The notes: generated by a model from the sequence alone, not told the origin. A stretch of 64,000 nt of DNA from UBA830 sp002295635 (GCA_002295635.1 DBHK01000013.1:62001-126000); one strand, 5' to 3'. Positions 26,172 to 35,461 are shown, numbered from the stretch's first letter. Numbers and translations are program-made.

Positions 26172-27215
26172 ATGACTGTTTTTTCTAAGTTTGCGCTTGC
26201 TGGAGCGGTACTCGGTACCGCTGCAATGCTTGCACCTCCCGCCCAATCACAAGGCTTTGACTTCGCGGGCAAACAAATAAAATTTGTAATCGGTTTCGGC
26301 TTTGGTGGAACCTACGGGAAATACTCCAGAATGTTCGCGGAGCATCTGAAAAATCATATCCCTGGAAAGCCAAACATTATTGTTGAGTCCCGCCCGGGTG
26401 CTGGTGGCCTCAAAGCTGCTAATTATGCCGCCAAGGCCATGCCAGCGAATGGTCTAAACTACCTCGTCCCGCCAGATAGCGCAGTCGTCGTCCAACTGAT
26501 GCGTCCCAAAAAGGCGAAGTTTGACATGAGTAAATTCACTTGGATCGGCTCGGCAAACCAAACTAATGTCATCCTGGTCGTGAGATCCGATACCGGGGTC
26601 AAGACTTGGAAGGATATGCGGAATATATCTGTCCCGATGGGATCCACAGGTCTTGCCTCAACCTCAACTATAATGCCAGGCTTGGTCAATAACATGCTGG
26701 GTACGAAGATGAAGATCGTAACCGGCTACAAGGGATCCTCAAAAACCGGCTTGTCGGTAGAACAGGGCGAAAACCGCGGCGCAGCCTTTAACTGGCTTTT
26801 CTGGAAATCCAAATACGAGCGTTGGTTCAAAGGTGACAAACCGTATGCACGTGCAGTTCTTCAACTTGGCCATTTTAAGGACCCGGAACTGCCAAATGTT
26901 CCAATGATGAAGGAAGTTACTGATAAAAAATATCACGATGTCCTCAACTTCATCGGATCACTTGGTCTAATCGGGAGGGGCGTAGCTGCGCCTCCCGGAA
27001 CGCCAAAGGAAGCTATCAAGGTCCTACAAACCGCCTGGGAAAAGATGGTCAAGGACCCAGCTTTCTTGGCCGATGCGAAAAAGCGGAAACTACGTGTAAT
27101 TCCCGCAAATGCGGCGACTATCCAAAAAGTGGTTAACGACGCAATCGCCAATACAAGCCCTGAGGTCGTGAAAAGAGCCTCAAAGCTCTCTTATGAAGGT
27201 GCAGCAAAACTCTGA
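26172..27215 (+). CDS. Tripartite tricarboxylate transporter substrate-binding protein (TctC/Bug family)
   Basis: Periplasmic binding protein of 347 residues with a signal peptide (cleavage after PPAQS-Q, about residue 26). Typical Bug features: KFVIGFGFGGTYGK in place of the usual VPFPPGG, and ESRPGAGGLKAANY. No TctA or TctB gene is nearby, so it is an orphan receptor that would work with a distant permease or as a sensor. It ends in a strong terminator at 27236-27274, separating it from the amidohydrolase gene. Confidence 0.9.
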   Translation: MTVFSKFALAGAVLGTAAMLAPPAQSQGFDFAGKQIKFVIGFGFGGTYGKYSRMFAEHLKNHIPGKPNIIVESRPGAGGLKAANYAAKAMPANGLNYLVPPDSAVVVQLMRPKKAKFDMSKFTWIGSANQTNVILVVRSDTGVKTWKDMRNISVPMGSTGLASTSTIMPGLVNNMLGTKMKIVTGYKGSSKTGLSVEQGENRGAAFNWLFWKSKYERWFKGDKPYARAVLQLGHFKDPELPNVPMMKEVTDKKYHDVLNFIGSLGLIGRGVAAPPGTPKEAIKVLQTAWEKMVKDPAFLADAKKRKLRVIPANAATIQKVVNDAIANTSPEVVKRASKLSYEGAAKL

Positions 27216-27235
27216 GGGCGGTGATCAGAAACAAC

Positions 27236-27274
27236 AAAAAACGGCCTCTCCATTCTAGGAGAGGCCGTTTTTCT
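27236..27274 (+). terminator. Rho-independent terminator after the TctC gene
   Basis: Perfect 13-base stem AAACGGCCTCTCC / GGAGAGGCCGTTT with loop ATTCTA, followed by TTCT; A's before the stem allow use from either side. It lies 24 bases after the TctC stop. Confidence 0.93.
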
Positions 27275-27310
27275 GTAGACGGCGTTATTTCTGGGGATAT
27301 TTTAAAAGCC

Positions 27311-28468
27311 ATGACAAATTACAAATACAATTCCGCCGACAATCACATCGACCAACGCTGGATCCCGGCTAAACTTTGGCAGGATCGTGTTGCCGAGAAA
27401 TTCAGGACAGCAGCACCGAAAGTCGTCGAAAATAATGGTGTTTGGGTTTGGGAATGGGAAGGTCGGGTATTTAGTGGTCGGGATGGTGGCGCAGCGGACA
27501 GCCCTGATAACCGAAAAGCGTTGGAGGATTATTACGGTGAATACGCCAATGACATACCCGATGGCGCCCTGCCGCCGGCGGACCCCGACATAATTCTGAA
27601 GCACATGGACATGGCCGGGATATGGGCATACGTCGGCTACGCTTCGGTTCGCAAGTGGGAAATTCATGACCGCGCCCTTCGACATGAGGTGCACCGGGTC
27701 TACAATGACTGGATGATGGAATTAAACACCGTCAATCCAGATCGGCTTTTGATGCTACCGATCATGCCGGTATTCGAACCAGAAGCCGCAGTTGCGGAGC
27801 TGGAGAGAATGAAGAAATCCGGCTGCAAAGCGATCGAATTTCCCGTTGCCGACATGGCCGAGGAAATCTGGCACGAATGTTGGGATCCATTCTGGTCCTC
27901 CTGTGAAGATGGCAATGTGACTGTCTGTAGCCACATCGGTGACAGCGCGGGTGCCCCTTACCCGCCTACCGAACGTGGTGTGCGTATGGCGTATTTCTCT
28001 TGCGTGCCGTTTAGTGCCGCCAAGCCAATATCTCAGCTCGCTTATTCAGGAACACTCATGCGCCACCCAAAGTTGCGATATAATTATGGCGAATGCCGGG
28101 CCGGTTGGGGCCCTATGCTCTTACAATGGATGGATCGCCAGGCTGTTGAGCGGCCGGGCCTTTTTGCCGACACCGGACTAAAAGAAATGCCTAGCGAGTA
28201 CGTTAAACGTCAGGTAACCATTACTTACGAAGAAGATTATGTGGCTGGAATGTTACTAAAACATCCGGACTCTGGTATGGCGGATATCCTAATGTGGGGA
28301 GCTGATTATCCTCACGGTCAGGGCGTATGGCCGAATGCTGATGAAGTAATGGAGAAAACATTCGTCGGCGTTGACCCTGAGATTCGAAAAAAAGTGGTAT
28401 TCACCCGTTGTATGGAAATGTTTCAGCTTACCGGCCCAGATCCTGCTTCGATCTCTATCCAACTCTAA
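27311..28468 (+). CDS. Amidohydrolase-2 family protein
   Basis: Metal hydrolase/decarboxylase of 385 residues. The N-terminal SADNHID and RWIPAKLW segments are the usual 'DxH...W' opening of one amidohydrolase-2 subfamily (first His of HxH replaced by Asp/Asn), a His lies in TVCSHIGDS and the Asp in MWGADYPHG. Full length. The ATG at 27311 is chosen because it follows the terminator and matches the family start. The VOC gene follows after 60 bases; they probably form one unit acting on a ring-derived compound. Confidence 0.88.
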   Translation: MTNYKYNSADNHIDQRWIPAKLWQDRVAEKFRTAAPKVVENNGVWVWEWEGRVFSGRDGGAADSPDNRKALEDYYGEYANDIPDGALPPADPDIILKHMDMAGIWAYVGYASVRKWEIHDRALRHEVHRVYNDWMMELNTVNPDRLLMLPIMPVFEPEAAVAELERMKKSGCKAIEFPVADMAEEIWHECWDPFWSSCEDGNVTVCSHIGDSAGAPYPPTERGVRMAYFSCVPFSAAKPISQLAYSGTLMRHPKLRYNYGECRAGWGPMLLQWMDRQAVERPGLFADTGLKEMPSEYVKRQVTITYEEDYVAGMLLKHPDSGMADILMWGADYPHGQGVWPNADEVMEKTFVGVDPEIRKKVVFTRCMEMFQLTGPDPASISIQL

Positions 28469-28528
28469 GGTCTATATACTAAAACAATTCAACCCTTCCC
28501 GAATCCTTGATAAAAAAGGAGAAAGTTT

Positions 28529-28990
28529 ATGGCCAAATTACGTCACGTTGCGCTCTCGGTTCCAGACCCCGAAAAAGCAGCAGATTTCTATTGCGAGGCC
28601 TTCGATATGGAGCGCGTCGGCAAAACAAATTCCCCCCTCGCCCGGGGTTGTTATGTATCTGACGGAACTATCACCGTTGCATTATTGGATTATAAATCTG
28701 ATGAATGGGCCGGTTATGTCGAGGGTGAAGACGAACGTGGCAAGGACTGGGAGGGTATTCACCATATGGGCTTCTGGGTTGATGACATCGAGGAGACCGA
28801 AAAAAAAATCGAAGCCGCCGGGGGGAAGTACTTTCAGGGGCGTCCTGATGAAGATGCACCAAATACATTTTATGAAATGAAATTCCGTGATCCCCACGGC
28901 GTAATCATTGACTGCACCCATTTAGGTTGGGGCGGTTCCGTAAAGGATGTAGTTCCAGCTGGCAAAGAAAAATCTGGGAAAGACGATTAA
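28529..28990 (+). CDS. VOC-family protein (glyoxalase/dioxygenase fold)
   Basis: Small VOC protein of 153 residues. Metal-ligand candidates are H in LRHVALSVPD and H in IHHMGFWVDD; at the C-terminal ligand site the segment DPHGVIIDCT has Asp instead of the usual Glu. Ribosome site AAAGGAGAAAG. Located downstream of the amidohydrolase. Substrate unknown; members isomerise, cleave or bind small molecules. Confidence 0.85.
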   Translation: MAKLRHVALSVPDPEKAADFYCEAFDMERVGKTNSPLARGCYVSDGTITVALLDYKSDEWAGYVEGEDERGKDWEGIHHMGFWVDDIEETEKKIEAAGGKYFQGRPDEDAPNTFYEMKFRDPHGVIIDCTHLGWGGSVKDVVPAGKEKSGKDD

Positions 28991-29105
28991 CGTTGTAAGA
29001 AAAGGGCGCCGAGAGAAAAGCTGCTTGCAGGACCATCGATACAAATTTTTAATGAGCTGTATTCGAATAAGGCAACAATGACGAATTTAGGACGTTGCAG
29101 TGATA

Positions 29106-29348
29106 TTACCGCTTAGCTCTCATAATCGCATAAGCAGCTATCACAATAGCAATAGCTACAAGGGTCTGGCTGGATATTTTTTCTATCAAGACAACTAGAT
29201 TATCGACTACTGAATTGACGTACCAGCCTGAAGCCTCTCCCAACAATAAATAAACCAGAACAATAATAGCAACGACTGCTACGCCGGCCTCAACAAAACG
29301 GAAAACTATTCCACGGGCCGCAGTGAGAAATTCTGTTACCGCCTGCAT
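29106..29348 (-). CDS. Small two-helix membrane protein (tandem copy 2)
   Basis: Protein of 80 residues with two hydrophobic helices (VAVVAIIVLVYLLLG and LVAIAIVIAAYAIM) joined by a short polar-acidic linker, ending in basic MRAKR. Similar layout to the protein directly upstream (29385-29603), so the two are probably a tandem duplication. No signal peptide, no cysteine, no known motif that I recognise. Candidates include a holin-like or membrane-stress small protein; none proven. Ribosome site unclear; coding supported by the paired arrangement. Confidence 0.6.
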   Translation of the reverse strand: MQAVTEFLTAARGIVFRFVEAGVAVVAIIVLVYLLLGEASGWYVNSVVDNLVVLIEKISSQTLVAIAIVIAAYAIMRAKR

Positions 29349-29384
29349 CGATTTATTATCGTTGGGAGAGGGAGGTTAACTAAT

Positions 29385-29603
29385 TTAGCGGCGGAAGAGC
29401 CACAAAATTACACCAAGGGAAATCAGGCCAACAAGACCTGCACTACCCAGTTCTTTAACAAGGGCGATAATATTACCGACCACGTCCCCTAAAAACGCCA
29501 TGTTAGATCCGCCAACAAGTAGCGTCGCCACGATGGCTAGGGCTAGGAGCGCAATTCCGATCTCCGTTATGGATTTGATCGCGCCTCTCGCACTGTCAAA
29601 CAT
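29385..29603 (-). CDS. Small two-helix membrane protein (tandem copy 1)
   Basis: Protein of 72 residues with two hydrophobic helices (IGIALLALAIVATLLVG and GLVGLISLGVILWLF) and a basic end FRR. The ATG at 29603 is chosen because a perfect GGAGG lies six bases upstream; an ATG at 29615 would place the site inside the gene. A 36-base gap separates it from copy 2. The pair is flanked upstream by the extremely AT-rich block at 29690-29838, which may carry the promoter. Family unknown to me. Confidence 0.65.
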   Translation of the reverse strand: MFDSARGAIKSITEIGIALLALAIVATLLVGGSNMAFLGDVVGNIIALVKELGSAGLVGLISLGVILWLFRR

Positions 29604-29689
29604 TGTTTCCTCCATTTTTTTCTACAATGACATATTTGTTAAAACCGAATTTAACGAATCAATCCAGCATTAAAAAAAGATACCCCTAA

Positions 29690-29838
29690 TTGAATATTGA
29701 ATACTTCAATAAAGAATCAAAAATTATAAAAACCAAATACGATAAAAATTAATTTATATTTAAATTTTTAAATCTAATAATTATCTTTTATTTAAATTAT
29801 ATTTTTTTTATTTACTTTTATTAAAGTAATTTAAAATA
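29690..29838. other. Extremely AT-rich block
   Basis: About 150 bases almost free of G and C, including runs of A and T at near-helical spacing and AAATTT-like tracts. The surrounding region is near 50% GC. Such tracts bend DNA and bind nucleoid proteins. It lies upstream of the two minus-strand membrane protein genes, so it may be their promoter/silencer region. Confidence 0.7.
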
Positions 29839-29951
29839 CCAGTCGGTGTGTCGCCAACTCTGGTTGTGTCCGTCCTACCAAAAGCCACAGCTACCAGCCA
29901 TTTTTATCGAAAAATTTTTCCAGCAACGATACCCATCATCGATTATGAAAC

Positions 29952-30134
29952 CTAAATAACTACAACGTACGTTTCCAAAGCTATGAAGACATTTCCATCT
30001 TTAAACATAGTGTAGTGACTTGGTTTGGTATTTCTGGCCTTGGAAAAATCTGATGAGGTAATAGGAATACCAGAGAACACAGAGACGGCAGATAACTTGA
30101 ATATTATCAAACGAATACTTTTTTGCTTATTCAT
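29952..30134 (-). CDS. Possible small exported peptide
   Basis: ORF of 60 residues beginning MNKQKSIRLIIFKL with a hydrophobic stretch that could be an export signal, then a polar part ending in aromatic/valine residues. No family recognised and no strong ribosome site. Listed because it is the only long frame here; coding is doubtful. Confidence 0.22.
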   Translation of the reverse strand: MNKQKSIRLIIFKLSAVSVFSGIPITSSDFSKARNTKPSHYTMFKDGNVFIALETYVVVI

Positions 30135-30185
30135 AACACTGTCTATCAAACAATTAATTATTCTAGCGGCACTCCTCTGTAGATT

Positions 30186-30320
30186 ATGATTAAAAAGTCC
30201 AACTTACCTGTAAAGTTCTGCGCAGTCTGCGGTAAGCATTTCAGTTGGCGGCGCCGATGGAAAAAAGTTTGGGGTGACGTGAAGTACTGTTCTCAACGAT
30301 GCCGCAGAAACAAATCATAA
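30186..30320 (+). CDS. DUF2256 mini zinc-ribbon protein
   Basis: Very small protein of 44 residues. Two CxxC/CxxxC pairs (C12/C15 in FCAVCG and C35/C39 in YCSQRC) make a treble-clef-like zinc site; SWRRRWKKVW between them and the basic ends are the DUF2256 pattern, which suggests nucleic-acid binding. Function unknown; I recall DUF2256 genes often near cryptochrome/photolyase-type genes, which I cannot confirm here (no photolyase in the window, though a BLUF sensor is at 13728). No clear ribosome site. Confidence 0.88.
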   Translation: MIKKSNLPVKFCAVCGKHFSWRRRWKKVWGDVKYCSQRCRRNKS

Positions 30321-30397
30321 GCCTCTAAGACAGGTATTTAAATTGGTTTGCTCCCGATGACCGATTGAACACAACGACTAGCTTTTACCGACAGCTA

Positions 30398-32359
30398 TCA
30401 ATCCGGGGTAAATGATACAAGCTCTTCACCTTCTGAAACTTGATCCCCCTCTGTATAATTTACGGATAAAACTGTGCCGTCAGCGGGTGCTCGAATCGTA
30501 TGCTCAACCTTCATTGCTTCGATTGCTATTAAGGGCTGTCCCGCAGTGACTTTCTCTCCACCCTCCACAAATACCGCGACGACGATGCCAGGCATATCAG
30601 AAAAGAGAGAACCCTCCACACCTCCTTTACCACTCACATACGCAAGCGGATCATCGATCGACAGCGTCACAAACATCTCCCCCGAAAAGATGTTTATAAC
30701 TGACTCGTGTTTGACCACGTCTGCTCTATATTTTTGACCATCGATCATAGCTTCAAAGCAAGTTTCCGAAATCCATCGGCCATTGGCATCTATTGTGCGG
30801 CCGTTTTTTGTTAACCCATCAAATGACAGAACAAATGTTTGCGGACTACCGCTTTCCATAATCGTTACTTTTTTATTCAATGGTGAGCCAAGCCGCCAGC
30901 CGGAAGAACGTTTCCACGGTGATTGGTCATCCTCACCCTCCGAAGTTCGGGATAGCTCAGAAAGCGCAGCAAGAACGATGAACTCTGACGGTGGCGCCTC
31001 ATCAACCAGCGTTAAGTCATCCAAATTACGGGGTATAAACTCCGTGTCGACGCCGCCCTCCCGGAACTCACCGTGGCTAATGATAGCCCTCAGAAATTTC
31101 TCATTCGTAGTGGGCCCTGCAACACGAACAGCGCTAAGGGCGTTAGCCATCGCTGTGCAGGCCTCGCCTCGCTCACTCTCTGTTACAATAATTTTGGCAA
31201 TCATTGGGTCATAGTGAACTGTGACCTCATCACCCCGACGGACACCGGTATCAATTCGCACAATATCGGTTTCCCGCGGAACCGCTAAGTATGGAATTCT
31301 ACCAAAGCCTGGAGCAAAACCATTCGCAGGGTCTTCTGCATAGAGGCGAACTTCTATCGAATGTCCAGTAGACGTGATCTCCTCTTGCCTCAAAGGTAAT
31401 GCTTCACCGGCAGCGACCCGAAGCTGCCATTCGACCAGATCGATGCCTGTAATTTGTTCTGTAACCGGGTGCTCAACCTGCAGTCGGGTGTTCATTTCCA
31501 TAAACCAAAATCTGCCGTCGGGTGCCAAAAGAAATTCGACTGTGCCGGCACCCACATATCCAACAGCCTTCGCAGCGGTCAATGCGGCGGCGTAAAGCCG
31601 GGAACGCGTTTCCTCCTCAAGATTAGGTGCCGGGGCTTCCTCTACAACCTTCTGATGACGCCGTTGAATCGAACAATCACGCTCGAATAAATGGACTATG
31701 TTGCCATGTGTGTCGGCGAAGATTTGAACCTCGATATGCCGCGGGCCCTCGATCAGTTTTTCGACCAGAAGCGATTTATCACCAAAGGATAAGGAAGCCT
31801 CGCGCCGAGCCGATGCCAGCGCTTTAGTCAAGCCTTCCGGTGCAGAAACGATGCGCATACCCCGCCCACCACCCCCGGCAAGGGGCTTTACCATTACTGG
31901 ATAGCCGGCGGCCTTTGCAGACTCCGCCAGTGATTGGTCATCCTGTCCCGACTTAAAACGACCAGGCAGAACGGGTACGCCAGCGTCTGCCATAATACAC
32001 TTTGCTTCTGCCTTTGAGCCCATTTGCCTGATGGCCTTTGCGGATGGGCCGATAAAAACAAGGCCAGAATTTTCGCAGGCTTCAGCAAAAAGTGAGTTCT
32101 CAGAAAGAAAACCATAGCCGGGGTGCACGGCTTGTGCCCCCGTCTGAAGTGCGGCGTCAATCACCGCACCGATATTTAAGTAGCTTTCCGACGAGGGCGC
32201 CGCACCTATTCTAACGGCTTCGTCTACCGCTGTTGTATGCATAGCTCCTCTGTCCGCAGAAGAATACACGCCAACAGTTAAGACATTGTGTTTTCGGCAT
32301 GTTCGCGCTATTCGGCAGGCGATTTCTCCCCGATTGGCGATAAGAACCTTTTCGAACAT
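30398..32359 (-). CDS. mccA: Methylcrotonyl-CoA carboxylase alpha subunit (biotin carboxylase plus BCCP)
   Basis: Biotin-dependent carboxylase subunit of 653 residues. N-terminal biotin carboxylase domain (IANRGEIACRI; ATP-grasp loop GGGGRGM; active-site EMNTRLQVEHPVTE) and a C-terminal biotinyl domain with the biotin Lys in EAMKVEHT (Val replaces the common Met after the Lys). Together with the beta subunit encoded just upstream it carboxylates 3-methylcrotonyl-CoA in leucine degradation. The subunit is similar to acetyl- and propionyl-CoA carboxylase subunits; assignment rests on the mccB and ivd neighbours. A 54-base gap to mccB. Confidence 0.9.
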   Translation of the reverse strand: MFEKVLIANRGEIACRIARTCRKHNVLTVGVYSSADRGAMHTTAVDEAVRIGAAPSSESYLNIGAVIDAALQTGAQAVHPGYGFLSENSLFAEACENSGLVFIGPSAKAIRQMGSKAEAKCIMADAGVPVLPGRFKSGQDDQSLAESAKAAGYPVMVKPLAGGGGRGMRIVSAPEGLTKALASARREASLSFGDKSLLVEKLIEGPRHIEVQIFADTHGNIVHLFERDCSIQRRHQKVVEEAPAPNLEEETRSRLYAAALTAAKAVGYVGAGTVEFLLAPDGRFWFMEMNTRLQVEHPVTEQITGIDLVEWQLRVAAGEALPLRQEEITSTGHSIEVRLYAEDPANGFAPGFGRIPYLAVPRETDIVRIDTGVRRGDEVTVHYDPMIAKIIVTESERGEACTAMANALSAVRVAGPTTNEKFLRAIISHGEFREGGVDTEFIPRNLDDLTLVDEAPPSEFIVLAALSELSRTSEGEDDQSPWKRSSGWRLGSPLNKKVTIMESGSPQTFVLSFDGLTKNGRTIDANGRWISETCFEAMIDGQKYRADVVKHESVINIFSGEMFVTLSIDDPLAYVSGKGGVEGSLFSDMPGIVVAVFVEGGEKVTAGQPLIAIEAMKVEHTIRAPADGTVLSVNYTEGDQVSEGEELVSFTPD

Positions 32360-32413
32360 AAAGTATAGTATACACTAAAATACTTAATATCGTGCCGGCT
32401 TACTAATAGACTA

Positions 32414-34021
32414 CTACATTCGGAAAATACCGAACTTAGTCGCCTCTATTGGTGAGTTCAACGCAGCTGACAGGCTGAGAGCTAATACCATCCTAGTTTC
32501 AGCTGGCTCAATAATTCCATCATCCCAGAGGCGTGCTGTTGCGTAGTAAGGATGACCTTCGGCTTCATAACGTTGTCGGATTGGCTCTTTAAATGTCTCT
32601 TCCTCCTCAGCCGACCAATCGCCCCCTTTAGCTTCTATTCCGTCTCGGCGGACGGTCGCTAGAACGTTCGCAGCCTGTTCCCCACCCATAACCGAGATGC
32701 GAGCGTTGGGCCACATAAACAAAAACCGAGGGTCGTAGGCCCGCCCACACATACCGTAATTCCCAGCGCCAAATGAACCTCCGATGATTAACGTGATCTT
32801 CGGGACATTCGCACAAGCAACCGCGGTAACCAGCTTTGCCCCATTTTTGGCAATTCCACCCGCCTCGTATTTCGCCCCAACCATGAAACCGGTGATGTTC
32901 TGAAGAAAAATTAACGGGATCCGTCGTTGGCAGCATAACTCGATGAAATGAGCTCCCTTAAGTGCGGATTCTGAAAATAAAATGCCGTTATTCGCAATAA
33001 TGCCGACTGGATAACCGTGTAAACGAGCAAAACCGCACACGAGCGTGGTACCATAAAGTTCTTTAAACTCCTCGAACTCCGACCCATCCACTAGTCGTCC
33101 GATAATTTCTCTTACTTCAAACGGTGTGCGCAAATCCGTCGGCATGATTCCGTTTAACTCAAAGGGATCGAGAATTGGTTCTATCGGATCGGCCATTACG
33201 ATTTCAGAAGATTTTGTCACGTTCAAATTTCGGACGGCACGGCGAACAATCGTCAAAGCCTCTCTATCACTATTTGCAAGATGATCCGTCACGCCTGAGA
33301 CCCGCGAGTGCACTTCACCACCGCCCAGTTCTTCCGCCGATACTATTTCCCCAGTTGCAGCCTTTACCAGGGGAGGGCCTCCGAGGAATATCGTACCTTG
33401 GCCCTTAACAATCACGCTCTCATCAGACATCGCCGGGACGTAGGCACCGCCAGCGGTGCAGGACCCTAACACTGCAGCGATCTGAGGAATACCATCCGCC
33501 GACATAGTCGCCTGATTGAAAAATATCCGCCCGAAATGATCGCGATCGGGAAATACTTGATCCTGGTTTGGCAAATTTGCCCCGCCGGAGTCGACCAAAT
33601 AGATACACGGCAAATTATTAGCTCGGGCTATTTCTTGCGCTCTGAGGTGTTTCTTCACCGTTAGCGGAAAGTATGTGCCTCCTTTCACAGTAGCATCGTT
33701 GGCGACAATCAAACATTCGCGACCTTCGATACTTCCAATTCCGGTCACGATTCCTGCAGATGCAATATTGGCCTCATACATTTTATGAGCAGCTAGCGGC
33801 GAAAGTTCCAGAAAAGGAGACCCCGGGTCTAAAAGTGCGTCGATACGGTCGCGCACAAACATCTTTCCGCGACTTTCATGGCGCTCCCGTAATGCCTCAC
33901 CTCCACCAAGACGCACCTCGGCCATGACCTTGCGAAGATCACCAATGACCTCCACCATTGCCGCTTCATTAGCTTTAAAATCGGCGGAGGCCGGGTCGAT
34001 AGCAGAATACAACTTTGGCAT
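32414..34021 (-). CDS. mccB: Methylcrotonyl-CoA carboxylase beta subunit (carboxyltransferase)
   Basis: Carboxyltransferase of 535 residues, the usual length for MCC beta. The segment LPNQDQVFPDRDHFGRIF is specific to the MCC beta/geranyl-CoA carboxylase branch, as is GGAYVPAMSDE. The geranyl-CoA carboxylase alternative is possible but isovaleryl-CoA dehydrogenase next door favours leucine breakdown. It lies between ivd and mccA; there is no enoyl-CoA hydratase (liuC) in the usual place between them. Confidence 0.9.
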   Translation of the reverse strand: MPKLYSAIDPASADFKANEAAMVEVIGDLRKVMAEVRLGGGEALRERHESRGKMFVRDRIDALLDPGSPFLELSPLAAHKMYEANIASAGIVTGIGSIEGRECLIVANDATVKGGTYFPLTVKKHLRAQEIARANNLPCIYLVDSGGANLPNQDQVFPDRDHFGRIFFNQATMSADGIPQIAAVLGSCTAGGAYVPAMSDESVIVKGQGTIFLGGPPLVKAATGEIVSAEELGGGEVHSRVSGVTDHLANSDREALTIVRRAVRNLNVTKSSEIVMADPIEPILDPFELNGIMPTDLRTPFEVREIIGRLVDGSEFEEFKELYGTTLVCGFARLHGYPVGIIANNGILFSESALKGAHFIELCCQRRIPLIFLQNITGFMVGAKYEAGGIAKNGAKLVTAVACANVPKITLIIGGSFGAGNYGMCGRAYDPRFLFMWPNARISVMGGEQAANVLATVRRDGIEAKGGDWSAEEEETFKEPIRQRYEAEGHPYYATARLWDDGIIEPAETRMVLALSLSAALNSPIEATKFGIFRM

Positions 34022-34279
34022 AAATTACTCCGTTACAATCTGTCCAGAGTATAGGGTTAGGAGGACAGCTAAAGCGACAGAAACAAATTTGGAAAAGCGA
34101 TTCATGTGCCCATAAAAGGTTCCAACAAGATATTTTACGGTACTCTCGGAGATACTTTTCACCGCTCCGGAAAACCTATCTATGAAAAATAATATGGCAG
34201 GTTGGCAACGAATATATTATTGGAAATATAATATTTTCTGCCTTATTTTCAATTAATTATGGATTTTTTTTAAAGTATT

Positions 34280-35461
34280 TTATCGGATTGAAGCACTCTC
34301 AGAATATAACTCCCGGCCTATCAACATTCGTCGAATTTCCGATGTCCCCGCGCCAATTTCATATAACTTTGCGTCTCTCACGAGGCGGCCAGTCGGGTAT
34401 TCATTAATATATCCGTTTCCACCGAGAATTTGCAACGCCTCCAACGCCATCTCAGTGGCCCTCTCCGCAGAGTATAGTATAGCACCTGCCGCATCTTTCC
34501 GGGCAATCCGACCTCGATCACAGGCTTTAGCGACAGAGTATACGTATGCTTTCGACGCATTCATATTAGTATACATATCGGCAATTTTACCCTGAATGAG
34601 CTGGAATTCGCCGATTGGCTTACCAAATTGCTGGCGGTCGTGCACATAGGGCAAAACCACATCCATACAGGCCTGCATTATCCCCAATGGGCCGCCCGAC
34701 AAAACTGCCCGCTCATAATCCAAACCACTCATCAGAATTCTGACGCCCTCGTTAACGGGCCCGACTACATTTTCTTCGGGGACGAAACAATTCTGAAAGA
34801 CAAGTTCTGCGGTGTTGGATCCACGCATGCCCATTTTGTCTAGTTTCTGTGTAGTCGAAAAACCCCCAAAGCTTTTTTCTATCAAGAACGCGGTAATACC
34901 TCTCGAGCCCGCACCTGTTTCCGTTTTGGCATACACAACCAATACATCAGCGTCTGGACCATTGGTAATCCACATTTTATGACCATTGAGAACATATCCC
35001 CCGTCTGCGGGGTCAGCCCGGAGCTTCATTGAAACTACGTCAGACCCGGCGCCGGTTTCTGACATTGCCAAACCGCCAACATGCTCACCTGAGATTAGCT
35101 TTGGTAAATATTTTATCTTTTGGGCGTCGGAACCGTTACGCCTGATTTGGTTAACGCAAAGGTTGGAGTGTGCCCCATATGAAAGACCTACAGAAGCTGA
35201 AGCCCTACTAATTTCCTCCATGGCAACAACATGTTCAAGGTATCCCATGCCAGCACCACCGTATTCTTCTTCTACCGTCACGCCGAGCAGTCCGACGCTC
35301 CCCATCTTTTTCCATAACTCCATGGGAAATTCGTTTGACCTGTCAATCTCCGCCGCGACTGGGGCAATCTCGGACCGCGCAAAGTCTTGAACAGTTTCAC
35401 GAAGCATATCGGCAGCGCTACCTAGGTCGAAATCAAACGTGGAAAGCGCGTTTAAAATCAT
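34280..35461 (-). CDS. ivd: Isovaleryl-CoA dehydrogenase
   Basis: FAD-dependent dehydrogenase of 393 residues that converts isovaleryl-CoA to 3-methylcrotonyl-CoA. The pieces SVGLSYGAHSNLCVNQI and GSDVVSMKLRA are typical of the isovaleryl-CoA branch, and the catalytic Glu is expected in GLDYERAVLSGGPLG, the position seen in this subfamily rather than near the C-terminus. The ATG at 35461 is chosen; the frame continues to 35509. Upstream is a VOC gene; downstream 258 bases lead to mccB, so ivd could have its own transcript. Confidence 0.92.
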   Translation of the reverse strand: MILNALSTFDFDLGSAADMLRETVQDFARSEIAPVAAEIDRSNEFPMELWKKMGSVGLLGVTVEEEYGGAGMGYLEHVVAMEEISRASASVGLSYGAHSNLCVNQIRRNGSDAQKIKYLPKLISGEHVGGLAMSETGAGSDVVSMKLRADPADGGYVLNGHKMWITNGPDADVLVVYAKTETGAGSRGITAFLIEKSFGGFSTTQKLDKMGMRGSNTAELVFQNCFVPEENVVGPVNEGVRILMSGLDYERAVLSGGPLGIMQACMDVVLPYVHDRQQFGKPIGEFQLIQGKIADMYTNMNASKAYVYSVAKACDRGRIARKDAAGAILYSAERATEMALEALQILGGNGYINEYPTGRLVRDAKLYEIGAGTSEIRRMLIGRELYSESASIR

